Of a DNA stretch of 7,060 bases, positions 1 through 6,414 are shown piece after piece. The position numbers and the translations under genes are program-made. The stretch's first letter is position 1; each line of letters begins with the position of its first letter. The notes under the pieces were generated by a model. It was not told the origin of the DNA and made no database searches. It saw only the letters and a program-made list of their open reading frames with translations. Source of the DNA: CAZFBR01 sp035353495 [NCBI: uncultured bacterium]. Its GTDB lineage: Bacteria; DAOPZR01. The stretch covers positions 1-7,060 of the forward strand of contig CAZFBR010000184.1 of assembly GCA_964517215.1 (NCBI GenBank), read 5' to 3'.

Positions 1-90
1 GGTCACCCCACCCCTATAATTTACCTGTTGTCCCGCTCCCGCAGGAGAAAGACGACGCGCAACGTCGAGATGAGGACAACAACGGACGAC

Positions 91-120
91 CCTCGCCCCA
101 ACCCTCCCCCGGAGGGGGCG
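91..120. repeat. REP-like GC-rich hairpin element
   Basis: A C-rich tract reads straight into a hairpin with stem CCCTCC (102-107), loop CCC and stem GGAGGG (111-116). Read on the minus strand it would encode the peptide PPPPGEGWGEG. That string is familiar from spurious ORFs laid over a dispersed intergenic repeat found in many GC-rich genomes. The hairpin has no T-run on either strand, so it does not look like an intrinsic terminator. Only one copy is in the window, so its repetitive nature is recalled rather than shown here. Confidence 0.5.
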
Positions 121-123
121 GAA

Positions 124-155
124 GCAAATACGCGTATTTTGCGACAACGCAAATA
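124..155. promoter_or_regulatory. Candidate operator: three GCAAATA half-sites
   Basis: A perfect 14-bp palindrome AAATACGCGTATTT (126-139) sits inside GCAAATA (124-130) and the inverted TATTTTGC. It is followed by a second inverted repeat TTTGCG-ACAA-CGCAAA (138-153) that recreates GCAAATA at 149-155. The result is three half-sites in the order forward, reverse, forward, with the two forward copies 25 bp apart. The cluster ends 6 bp before the -35 of a consensus promoter, a normal place for an activator or repressor site. The cognate regulator is unknown. Confidence 0.45.
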
Positions 156-161
156 GCCACC

Positions 162-190
162 TTGACAGCAGGGCGGTAAGCACCTATAAT
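162..190 (+). promoter_or_regulatory. Consensus sigma70-type promoter
   Basis: TTGACA (162-167) and TATAAT (185-190) are separated by exactly 17 bp, a full match to the housekeeping sigma consensus. The expected transcription start is near 197. That leaves only about 5 nt before the ATG at 202 and about 17 nt before the ATG at 214, and it puts the longest possible TTG start (193) outside the transcript. It should drive the TPR-LysM gene and, through a 42-bp gap, murG. Confidence 0.8.
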
Positions 191-213
191 ATTTGATCGA
201 TATGCATACGGAT

Positions 214-2172
214 ATGCGCGGGTCTGTTGTGATGGTGGCGGTGCTGGTGCTGCTGGCCCAGGCGGGCGCGGTGTATGCCACGGATGCGGAAATGTACTAT
301 CAGGGGAACACCGCATACTGGAACGGCAAATACAGCAGCGCCGTTGATATCTACCGCAATCTGCTGCGCGATTATCCGCGCACCGAACTGCGGCCGCGCG
401 TCTATTTTTCGCTCGGCAGCTCGTATTTCTCGCTGGAAGAGTACGACAAGGCCATCGGCTGGTACGAGAAGCTGCTCAACGACGAGAACCCGGCCGACGA
501 ACTGCGGGTCGACGCCCTGTTCAAGCTGGGGCAGTGCTATCTGCATACCGGCAATTACCAGCGGGCGGGCATGGCGCTGGACGAACTGCTGCAGAAGTTC
601 CCCAATTCGCTGGTGACCGGGCGCGCGTCGCTCATGCTGGACCAGGCGCGTGATCACGGATATGTTGCCGGCGCGGCGGCGCCCCCGCTGGTGAGCAGCC
701 AGACGCAGGCGGGCGAACCGACGGTCACCGTGATCAACCCGCCGTCAACCGTGCAGACCCAGACCACGCGCCCGCCGCTGACGACGCAGCCCCCCGCCAC
801 GGTGAGCACGCCGCGCGAATCCTACCACGTGGTGCGGCCGGGCGAATCGCTGTCCAGCATTGCCAGCGATGTGCTGGGCGACGTCAGCCGCTTCCGTGAG
901 ATTGCCCAGGCCAACAATATCCCCGAACCGTATGTGATATCCGTCGGGCAGCGGCTGCGCATGCCGGGCGCGCCGGCGGAGGCGGTGAGCACCCCGCCGG
1001 TCAGCGTCACGCCGACCACCTTCACCCAGCCGGTGACCGTGAGCGGGCCGCCGGTGATTACGCCCGCAACGTATGCGGACAATGCCCTGGCGGCCTCGCT
1101 GCAGGACGAGATCAGGCGGGTGCGTGAGCAGCTGACTGCGGTCGGCGAACGGCTGCGCACGGAGACGCTGCGCGCGGATCAGGCCGAGGGGAAACTGCGG
1201 GCGCAGGAGCAGGCGCAGGCCCGCCAGGCGGGCGATCTTGAGGCGGCGATAACCGCCGCCCGCGCGGAGCAGCAGGACACCGTCAAGCAGCTGCAGGCGG
1301 AGCTGCAGGCGCGGCAGGAGCGGCTCAACCGCACCCAGGGCGCGTTCGATGCGCTGCATCTGCGCTATCAGGAGCTGGAGAACAAGCTGAACACGCAGGA
1401 CGTGCAGCTCTCGTCGCACACCCAGCTGACCGAGAGCGTGGTGCGGAAGCTCAAGGACATGCAGACGCAGATCGACACGCTGACCGTCGAGCTGGAACGC
1501 ACGCGCGCCGCCAACGAGGCGCGCACGGCGCAGCTGACCGCAAGCTACGACCAGCGGCTGGCGGCGGTCACCACGGCGCTGCAGCAGGCGGAGACCGAAC
1601 GCGCCCGGCTGGAAAAGGAACTGAATGAGACCCGGCTGGTGCGCGAGGACCTCGACAGCCGGCTGCGGCAGGTGCACGACGCGCAGTCGTCGGCGCAGCA
1701 GGCACTGTCGTACGTCGACCAGGGCCGCGCCGCGCGGCAGGCGGGCAATTACCCCGCGGCCATGGCCGCCTATCAGCAGGCGCTGGCCCGCGACCCGCGC
1801 AATGCCGATGCGCTGAACGGGCTGGCGTACGTCTATGCGGAAATGGGCGACTCGCTCCCTGCCGCCCGCGACCTGGTTGCGCGCGCCATTGAGAACAACC
1901 CGCAGGCCAAGGGGTATTACCTGGACACGCTGGGCTGGACCCATTTCCGGGCGGGCAATTATGAGCTGGCCGTGCGCGCACTGGCGCAGGCGCTGGAACT
2001 GCTCCCCGCCAGCGACAAATCCGCCCGCGCGGTGGTGAGTTTCCATCTCGGCCTGACATACATGAAGCAGCAGGAGCGCGACAAGGCCTTTTTCGCGTTC
2101 ATCGACACTGTCAACCTCGCGCCCGGCAGCCGCTACGCCGTCGAAGCGCAGGGCTATCTCGCCAAGCTCTAA
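214..2172 (+). CDS. Exported TPR-LysM-coiled-coil-TPR protein
   Basis: This is a multidomain envelope protein of no named family that I recognise; it probably acts as a periplasmic peptidoglycan-binding scaffold. Residues are numbered from the longest frame (TTG at 193). A signal peptide runs from M8 to about A29 (hydrophobic VVMVAVLVLLA, then AVYA before TDAE). Three TPR-like repeats follow at 33-155, resembling CpoB/YbgF. A Pro/Thr/Val linker spans 160-209 and a LysM domain 211-257 (YHVVRPGESLSSIA to VISVGQRLRMP). A second linker covers 258-295, a long Gln/Glu/Arg/Ala-rich coiled coil 297-505, and further TPRs 506-655. LysM normally binds GlcNAc-containing glycan; TPRs and coiled coils mediate protein contacts or oligomerisation. 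I chose ATG 214 because it gives the cleanest signal peptide and a short leader behind the 162-190 promoter; ATG 202 is possible. No strong Shine-Dalgarno precedes either start. murG follows after 42 bp, supporting a cell-wall role (inference). Confidence 0.85.
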   Translation: MRGSVVMVAVLVLLAQAGAVYATDAEMYYQGNTAYWNGKYSSAVDIYRNLLRDYPRTELRPRVYFSLGSSYFSLEEYDKAIGWYEKLLNDENPADELRVDALFKLGQCYLHTGNYQRAGMALDELLQKFPNSLVTGRASLMLDQARDHGYVAGAAAPPLVSSQTQAGEPTVTVINPPSTVQTQTTRPPLTTQPPATVSTPRESYHVVRPGESLSSIASDVLGDVSRFREIAQANNIPEPYVISVGQRLRMPGAPAEAVSTPPVSVTPTTFTQPVTVSGPPVITPATYADNALAASLQDEIRRVREQLTAVGERLRTETLRADQAEGKLRAQEQAQARQAGDLEAAITAARAEQQDTVKQLQAELQARQERLNRTQGAFDALHLRYQELENKLNTQDVQLSSHTQLTESVVRKLKDMQTQIDTLTVELERTRAANEARTAQLTASYDQRLAAVTTALQQAETERARLEKELNETRLVREDLDSRLRQVHDAQSSAQQALSYVDQGRAARQAGNYPAAMAAYQQALARDPRNADALNGLAYVYAEMGDSLPAARDLVARAIENNPQAKGYYLDTLGWTHFRAGNYELAVRALAQALELLPASDKSARAVVSFHLGLTYMKQQERDKAFFAFIDTVNLAPGSRYAVEAQGYLAKL

Positions 2173-2214
2173 AGCATTGTCCATGCACGGCAGCGGTCTC
2201 TGGCGCAGTGCGCG

Positions 2215-3309
2215 ATGAAACTGCGCATCCTGTTCACCGGCGGCGGCACGGGCGGGCATATCTTTCCGCTCGTTGCGCTGGCGCAGGAGCTGGAGGCGCG
2301 CGGCCTGCTGGCGGCGGCGGCGTGGGCCGGTCGGCCCGAGGGACTTGAACGCACCATCGTGGCAGGGTACGGGTGGGCGTATCATGCCATCCCGGCGTCA
2401 CCCTTTCGCCGCAGTGAGGCGTTTGGCCTGCTGCGCGCCGGCCTGCGCAATGCGGCCGGGTTCATGGCGGCGCGGCGGCTGCTGGGCCGGGAATCGTTTG
2501 ACCTGATCATCGGCAGCGGCGGGTATGTTTCCGCGCCGACCTATGCGGCCGCGCGCCTGCGCGGGGTGCCGTATGTCATTATCGAGAGCAATGCGGTGCT
2601 GGGGGTGGCCAACCGCTGGTTTGCCAATGGCGCGCGCCTGCTGTGCGCCGCCTTCCCGCTCAAGGGCAAACCGCCGCGCACGGAGGTGCTGGTCACGGGC
2701 AATCCGGTGCGCCGCGAGTTCTGCACACCCGGCCCGGCGCCCATCCCGGACGATTGGCAGGGGAAGCCGCTGCTGGTCCTCGTCGGCGGCAGCCAGGGCG
2801 CGGGCATCCTCAATGCGTTTATCGCCGGGCATGGCGCCCGGCTGGCGGCGGCGCACCCCGGGCTGCGCATTGTGCATATTGCCGGCCGGCAGGGCGCGGA
2901 GGAACTCGCCCGGCAACTGGCCGGGGTACCGGCGATCAAGGTGATGCCGTTCACGACGGAACTGCCCGCCCTGCTCCGGCAGGCGACGCTGGTGGTGGCG
3001 CGGGCCGGGGCAATGACGCTGTGCGAACTGGCCTATTGCGGGGTGCCGGCGGTGCTGGTTCCCTTCCCGCACGCGGCGGAGAATCACCAGTACGAGAATG
3101 CGGTGGCGTTTGCCGCCGACGGTCGGGCGCTGGTGGTGCGGCATGATCCGCAGGATGAACCGGCCACGCTGGCGCAATTGGCAGCGGCGCTTGATGGCGC
3201 GCTGACTGCCGGCACGCTGCAGGCCATGCATGACGCGGCGCAGAAGAACATTCAACAGAATCCCGCCACGGTTATTGTCGATCAGCTCGAGCGCTGCACG
3301 GCACGGTAG
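2215..3309 (+). CDS. murG: MurG, lipid II-forming GlcNAc transferase
   Basis: MurG transfers GlcNAc from UDP-GlcNAc to undecaprenyl-PP-MurNAc-pentapeptide (lipid I), giving lipid II on the inner face of the cytoplasmic membrane. It is a GT-B glycosyltransferase of the GT28 family. At 364 residues it has normal length. Visible signatures: glycine loop TGGGTGGH (8-15) with H15; GSGGYVSAP (100-108); the TGNPVRR arginine (R166); the C-domain loop VGGSQGA (190-196); ARAGAMTLCEL with the probable UDP-GlcNAc-binding E271; and ENHQYENA with Q292. One deviation is ESN (124-126) where most MurGs have EQN. No Shine-Dalgarno is evident before ATG 2215, so translation may depend on the TPR-LysM gene ending 42 bp upstream. 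The gene is not in a dcw cluster; neither ftsW nor murC flanks it. A terminator hairpin follows the stop. Confidence 0.96.
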   Translation: MKLRILFTGGGTGGHIFPLVALAQELEARGLLAAAAWAGRPEGLERTIVAGYGWAYHAIPASPFRRSEAFGLLRAGLRNAAGFMAARRLLGRESFDLIIGSGGYVSAPTYAAARLRGVPYVIIESNAVLGVANRWFANGARLLCAAFPLKGKPPRTEVLVTGNPVRREFCTPGPAPIPDDWQGKPLLVLVGGSQGAGILNAFIAGHGARLAAAHPGLRIVHIAGRQGAEELARQLAGVPAIKVMPFTTELPALLRQATLVVARAGAMTLCELAYCGVPAVLVPFPHAAENHQYENAVAFAADGRALVVRHDPQDEPATLAQLAAALDGALTAGTLQAMHDAAQKNIQQNPATVIVDQLERCTAR

Positions 3310-3315
3310 CACCGG

Positions 3316-3339
3316 ACCGGAGCGTTACTCCGGTTGTTT
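3316..3339 (+). terminator. Rho-independent terminator after murG
   Basis: Stem ACCGGAG (3316-3322), loop CGTTA and stem CTCCGGT (3328-3334) form a perfect 7-bp GC-rich hairpin followed by TGTTT. It lies 6 bp past the murG stop in the gap between murG and convergent pabB. The U-tract is short but lies on the murG transcript side. The opposite strand has no T-run, so it would not serve pabB in the same way. Confidence 0.7.
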
Positions 3340-3351
3340 CCGCATGCCGGT

Positions 3352-4455
3352 TCATCCCGGCAGCGGGCCGGTCAGAAATCCGGCCTTGAGCACCTGTTCC
3401 GCCCATTCCCCGTCGGCAGTCGAATCCCAGACGATCCCGCCGCCCACCCCCATTTCACCGCAGGTGCCGCGCAGCAGCAGGGTGCGGATGGGGACGTTGA
3501 AGTACAGGTCGCGCTGCGGCGTGATCCAGCCGATGGCCCCGGTGTAGATGTGCCGCGGCTCAGGTTCCAGCTCGCGAATGATTTCCATGGCCATGATCTT
3601 GGGCGCCCCGGTCACTGACCCGGACGGAAAGAGTGCAGCGAACAATTCGCAGAGCGGCAGCGTCCGCGCGCAGCGGGCGGTGACGGTCGAGGTCATCTGG
3701 AAGAGCGTGCGGTACGGGGTGATGGTGCAGAGCTTCGGCGCGCGCACGGTATGCCCGATGCGCCCGAGGTCGTTGCGCAGCAGGTCGGCGATCATGATAT
3801 TTTCCGCACGGTTCTTGGCGTCGCGGGCGAAGGACTGGCGGGCGGCCCGGTCGGCGGCGCGGGTTTCCCCGCGCGGCCAGGTCCCTTTCATCGGTTCTGT
3901 CAGCAGGCGGGTGCCCTGCTTGACCAGGAACCGTTCCGGTGACAATGAGACAATGGTCTGCGAATCGTCGCGGACGTACGCGGCGTACGGGACCGGCTGG
4001 CGCGCATGGAGGTCGTGCAGCGCGTGGACCGGATCACCCTGCCAGTTGAAGCGCAGCTTGTTGCAGAAGGTGACCTGATACACGTCGCCGCGCGCGATAT
4101 GCCGGCGGATGGCGGTGATGCGCTGATTGTAGGCCGGGCGGTCGAGCAGGAAGGAAAACGACCGGGCAATAAACGGATTGTCCGGACGGGGCACGGGCAT
4201 GGTCTGGCGCGGCGGGCCATAGATCCCGAACTGCAGCAGCGGATAATCGCGCTGCGGGCAGAGCGCCCGCAGGCACGGCTCGAAGGCATACCCGGCCTCA
4301 TAGGCAAGGAAACCGGCGAGATGGCGGCCGCGGGCGAGCGCCCGTTCCATGGCGGCAAACGCCGCCGGCAATTCACCCGGCTCATGGCATTGCAGGATCT
4401 GTTCGGGCCCGGCAAAGCAGCGCGGCCGGTTGGCAAAGCGGATAAAAACGTCCAT
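3352..4455 (-). CDS. pabB: Aminodeoxychorismate synthase component I (PabB)
   Basis: PabB converts chorismate plus ammonia to 4-amino-4-deoxychorismate, the precursor of p-aminobenzoate and folate, in the cytoplasm. The frame has 367 residues. A short N-terminal part contains LAGFLAYEAGYAFEP (46-60), typical of compact PabB proteins. The chorismate-binding domain then shows SLSPERF (170-176), EPMKGTWPRG (187-196), AENIMIADLLRNDLGRI (217-233), GSVTGAPK (279-286), YTGAIGW (304-310) and GGGIVWDS (338-345). K190 in PMKGT corresponds to the lysine that separates PabB (PIKGT) from anthranilate synthase TrpE (PIAGT). The start ATG is preceded by GGAGAGG on the minus strand. Neither the glutaminase PabA nor the lyase PabC is adjacent, so they must be elsewhere or ammonia is used directly. 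The leader contains a hairpin that could mask the start. The gene converges on murG and diverges from the uridylyltransferase gene. Confidence 0.93.
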   Translation of the reverse strand: MDVFIRFANRPRCFAGPEQILQCHEPGELPAAFAAMERALARGRHLAGFLAYEAGYAFEPCLRALCPQRDYPLLQFGIYGPPRQTMPVPRPDNPFIARSFSFLLDRPAYNQRITAIRRHIARGDVYQVTFCNKLRFNWQGDPVHALHDLHARQPVPYAAYVRDDSQTIVSLSPERFLVKQGTRLLTEPMKGTWPRGETRAADRAARQSFARDAKNRAENIMIADLLRNDLGRIGHTVRAPKLCTITPYRTLFQMTSTVTARCARTLPLCELFAALFPSGSVTGAPKIMAMEIIRELEPEPRHIYTGAIGWITPQRDLYFNVPIRTLLLRGTCGEMGVGGGIVWDSTADGEWAEQVLKAGFLTGPLPG

Positions 4456-4506
4456 GACCTCTCCGTATGCAGCCTGGGTTCCGCGCGCGGCGGATGGAGG
4501 TCATGG
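4452..4506 (-). promoter_or_regulatory. Leader hairpin occluding the pabB start
   Basis: In the pabB transcript, CCATGACCTC (4506 down to 4497) is perfectly complementary to GAGGTCATGG (4461 down to 4452). The second arm contains the downstream half of the Shine-Dalgarno GGAGAGG and the pabB AUG. The 35-nt intervening loop carries its own small stem TCCGC/GCGGA (4494-4480). If the candidate start near 4515 is right, the first arm begins about 9 nt from the 5' end. This geometry would hide the start site in the default fold. The first arm also contains an AUG (4504) that is out of frame with pabB and reaches a stop after about 40 codons. The repeat is seen; its regulatory role is inferred. Confidence 0.45.
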
Positions 4507-4521
4507 CTGGTTGGTGGCGGC

Positions 4522-4550
4522 AGCATAGGCGGCACGCGGCAATTTGTCAA
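4522..4550 (-). promoter_or_regulatory. Candidate sigma70-type promoter for pabB
   Basis: On the minus strand, TTGACA (4550-4545) and TATGCT (4527-4522) are separated by exactly 17 bp: a perfect -35 and a 4/6 -10 that retains the key first, second and last bases. The expected start is near A4515, giving a leader of about 60 nt before the pabB ATG. Its -35 coincides with the -35 of the candidate promoter facing the other way. Confidence 0.65.
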
Positions 4551-4573
4551 GCTGCGTCCGGTTGTGCTAAGGT
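4544..4573 (+). promoter_or_regulatory. Candidate promoter for uridylyltransferase gene
   Basis: TTGTCA (4544-4549) is followed after 18 bp by TAAGGT (4568-4573), preceded by TGC in the extended -10 position (TG at 4565-4566). The -10 is weak but has TA and the final T. The start would lie near 4580, leaving a leader of about 15 nt that contains the Shine-Dalgarno sequence AGGGAGGAG (4583-4591). Its -35 shares six bases with the pabB -35 on the opposite strand. Confidence 0.45.
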
Positions 4574-4594
4574 GCGGGTGACAGGGAGGAGATC

Positions 4595-5671
4595 ATGACC
4601 CGCGACGACATTCTCCGCCACTATCCCGGCGATCTTGATACGTTTGCCCGGCTGCAGCGCGACTTTCGCGCCGGCACGCGTACGGCCGCCGGCAATACTG
4701 TCGCCGGCGCGGTGACCCCGCTCGGGGCACATGATGTGCAGTACCCGCCGGCTGCGGGGAGCGCGGCGGCGGTGGCCCTGACGGCCCGCGGCGGGGCGGC
4801 GATCAAGGCCGGGCAGGTGGCGGTGCTGGTGCTGAACGGCGGCATGGCCACGCGCTTCGGCAGCGCCGTCAAGAGCTGCTGCGAAGTGTACGGCGGCAAG
4901 ACCTTTCTCGACCTGAAAATTGAGCTGCTCGCCCGCGTCGCGCGCGCCTACGGGGTGCGCCTGACGCTGCTGCTGATGAATTCGTTCGCCACGGAGGCGG
5001 CCACGCAGGCGCATCTCGCGCAGCATCCCGCACCGCCGGACGTGCAGGTGCTCCAGTTCTGCCAGTCCGCGCTGCCGCGCCTGACGGGTGCGGGCGACTA
5101 TTTCGACTGCGATCGCGCCGATCTCTGCTGCTACGGCCCGGGGCATGGCGACTTTGTCTATGCCCTGCAGCGGCAGGGCCTGCTTGCGGAACTGCAGCGG
5201 CAGGGGGTGACCACGCTGCAGTTCTCCAACCTCGACAATCTGACCGCGACCCTCGATCCGCTGATCATCGGGTGGCATCTTGAACAGCAGTCGGCCATGA
5301 CGGTGGAAGTGGCGGAAAAGCGGGAGGGCGACAAGGGCGGCATGCCCGTGCGCGTCGACGGGAAACTGCAGCTGGTCGAGGGCTTTGCCTTCCCCCCCGC
5401 CTTCAATCAGGAGAGCGTGCGCGTCTTCAATACCGCGACGTATGTCTTCGCCCTCGCCGCGCTTGCCCGGCCGGTCGACCTGCCGTGGTATGTGGTGACG
5501 AAAGAGGTGGACGGGCAGCCGGTGATCCAGTTCGAACGCCTGGCCGGTGACCTGTCGGCCTCACTCGACGCGCGGTACCTGGTGGTCGATCGCGACCAGC
5601 GGTTCTACCCGATCAAATCGCAGGACGATCTGGCCCGCGCCCGCGAGCGCCTGCGCCAGCTCTTTGCCTGA
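4595..5671 (+). CDS. UDPGP-family UTP-glucose-1-P uridylyltransferase
   Basis: The likely reaction is UTP + glucose-1-phosphate giving UDP-glucose + PPi, in the cytoplasm. The product belongs to the eukaryote-type UDPGP family (PF01704), not the bacterial GalU type. Motifs: LVLNGGMATRFG (78-89), the nucleotide-binding loop; K93 and K102/K108 in the usual lysine-rich stretch; GPGHGD (181-186); FSNLDNL (210-216), the metal/sugar-binding NxDN; EKREGDKGGMPVRVDGKLQL (241-260); FNTATYVF (278-285); KEVDGQPVIQFERLAGDL (303-320); and RFYPIKSQDDL (336-346). At 358 residues it is shorter than eukaryotic UGPs (about 470-510) and lacks the C-terminal beta-helix. Its sugar may therefore differ; a UDP-GlcNAc or UDP-Gal role cannot be excluded. 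ATG 4595 has a strong AGGGAGGAG Shine-Dalgarno. The stop overlaps the next start by one base, implying coupled translation. Confidence 0.85.
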   Translation: MTRDDILRHYPGDLDTFARLQRDFRAGTRTAAGNTVAGAVTPLGAHDVQYPPAAGSAAAVALTARGGAAIKAGQVAVLVLNGGMATRFGSAVKSCCEVYGGKTFLDLKIELLARVARAYGVRLTLLLMNSFATEAATQAHLAQHPAPPDVQVLQFCQSALPRLTGAGDYFDCDRADLCCYGPGHGDFVYALQRQGLLAELQRQGVTTLQFSNLDNLTATLDPLIIGWHLEQQSAMTVEVAEKREGDKGGMPVRVDGKLQLVEGFAFPPAFNQESVRVFNTATYVFALAALARPVDLPWYVVTKEVDGQPVIQFERLAGDLSASLDARYLVVDRDQRFYPIKSQDDLARARERLRQLFA

Positions 5672-6414
5672 TGGGCGAGAAGCCAGCGAACGGCGAATCG
5701 GTTCCGGCGCGTGCGGTGCCTGCCGCATACTATCTGGCAGTTGCCGGCGAAACCAATGGGTCGTATACGCTGGCTGAAATCCGCCGCCGTCATCTGGCCG
5801 GCGAACTCGGCGCTGATACCATGTACCACGACGGCAGCGACTGGCGGCCGCTGGCCGAACTGCCGGGGCTGGTGCCGCCGCCGCCGGCGGTGGAGGAGCG
5901 CCATGCCGCTGCTGTCAAGCAGGCATTTGCGGCGGACAGTCAGCGCACCATTGCCACGGCGCAGCACAGCGCCAAGCTGGTCATTTTTGTGACGATCGGG
6001 GTTGCCGCCTGCGTTTGGCTGCTGTGGAGTGCGACGATGTCCCGCAAAGTGGCGAATGTTGCGGATGTGCATCGCCTGAAGACCCAGTTGCTGGTGATTA
6101 TGAGCCAGGACGGCTGCATCGACCCGGCCACCGGCTGCATGTACCAGCCGCCCGCCGCGGCCCAGCCAAAACCGCTGCCGCCGGTGATGCATCAGCTCTT
6201 CACGTCGCGCGGCTTCAAGAACAACTGGGGACATGCGATGGAATACGTTTCCGACGGCACGCAGGTCCGCTATCTCGTGCCGCTGGGCAAGGAGAAGGAC
6301 CTCGGCACCATCGTGGCGGACCCGTACACCATGGGGGTCTGGCTGTGGCTGCCCGACTCCGGACCGCTGACCTGGCAGGCGGTGCGCACCACGCCGGTTG
6401 GCGTCATCCCGTGA
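5671..6414 (+). CDS. GYF_2-TM protein with pseudopilin-like tail
   Basis: This 247-residue membrane protein has no known function. An N-terminal GYF_2/DUF4339-type domain (about 20-67: YYLAVAGETNGSYTLAEIRR, then DTMYHDGSDWRPLAEL) is probably cytosolic. A Pro-rich linker (66-73) and a charged stretch precede a single transmembrane helix at about 102-123 (LVIFVTIGVAACVWLLWS). The C-terminal part, outside if the helix is oriented in this way, has GCIDPATGC (148-156) with two cysteines able to form a disulfide. It then has NNWGHAMEY (184-192) and VRYLVPLGKEKDLGT (199-213), which recall the DPWGNPY and glycine-rich end of GspG-type major pseudopilins. The usual prepilin N-terminus is absent. The ATG shares one base with the upstream TGA (TGATG) and has no Shine-Dalgarno, so it is probably translated by coupling. 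GYF_2 is a protein-interaction domain; the pseudopilin similarity is by eye only. Confidence 0.8.
   Translation: MGEKPANGESVPARAVPAAYYLAVAGETNGSYTLAEIRRRHLAGELGADTMYHDGSDWRPLAELPGLVPPPPAVEERHAAAVKQAFAADSQRTIATAQHSAKLVIFVTIGVAACVWLLWSATMSRKVANVADVHRLKTQLLVIMSQDGCIDPATGCMYQPPAAAQPKPLPPVMHQLFTSRGFKNNWGHAMEYVSDGTQVRYLVPLGKEKDLGTIVADPYTMGVWLWLPDSGPLTWQAVRTTPVGVIP

Noticed and set aside
53-67. CGACG-CGCAA-CGTCG hairpin as a terminator
   Set aside because: Five-bp stem with no T-run; too weak, and no gene end is visible before it.
14-316. 100-codon minus-strand frame containing PPPPGEGWGEG
   Set aside because: It arises from the REP-like element plus the complement of the TPR-LysM 5' end; that peptide is a familiar repeat artefact.
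745-2385. 546-codon open frame on the minus strand
   Set aside because: It is antisense to the TPR-LysM gene and the start of murG. Its product is Arg/Gln-rich without domains, as expected from the complement of GC-rich coding DNA.
2398-3312. 304-codon minus-strand frame
   Set aside because: Mirror frame of murG, rich in Arg, His and Gln, with no motif.
3352-4455. Possible anthranilate synthase (TrpE) identity
   Set aside because: The PMKGT lysine and short N-terminal region fit PabB; TrpE has PIAGT and no trp genes are adjacent.
4547-5278. 243-codon minus-strand frame over the uridylyltransferase gene
   Set aside because: It is antisense to a gene with intact UDPGP motifs and would overlap the divergent promoter region.
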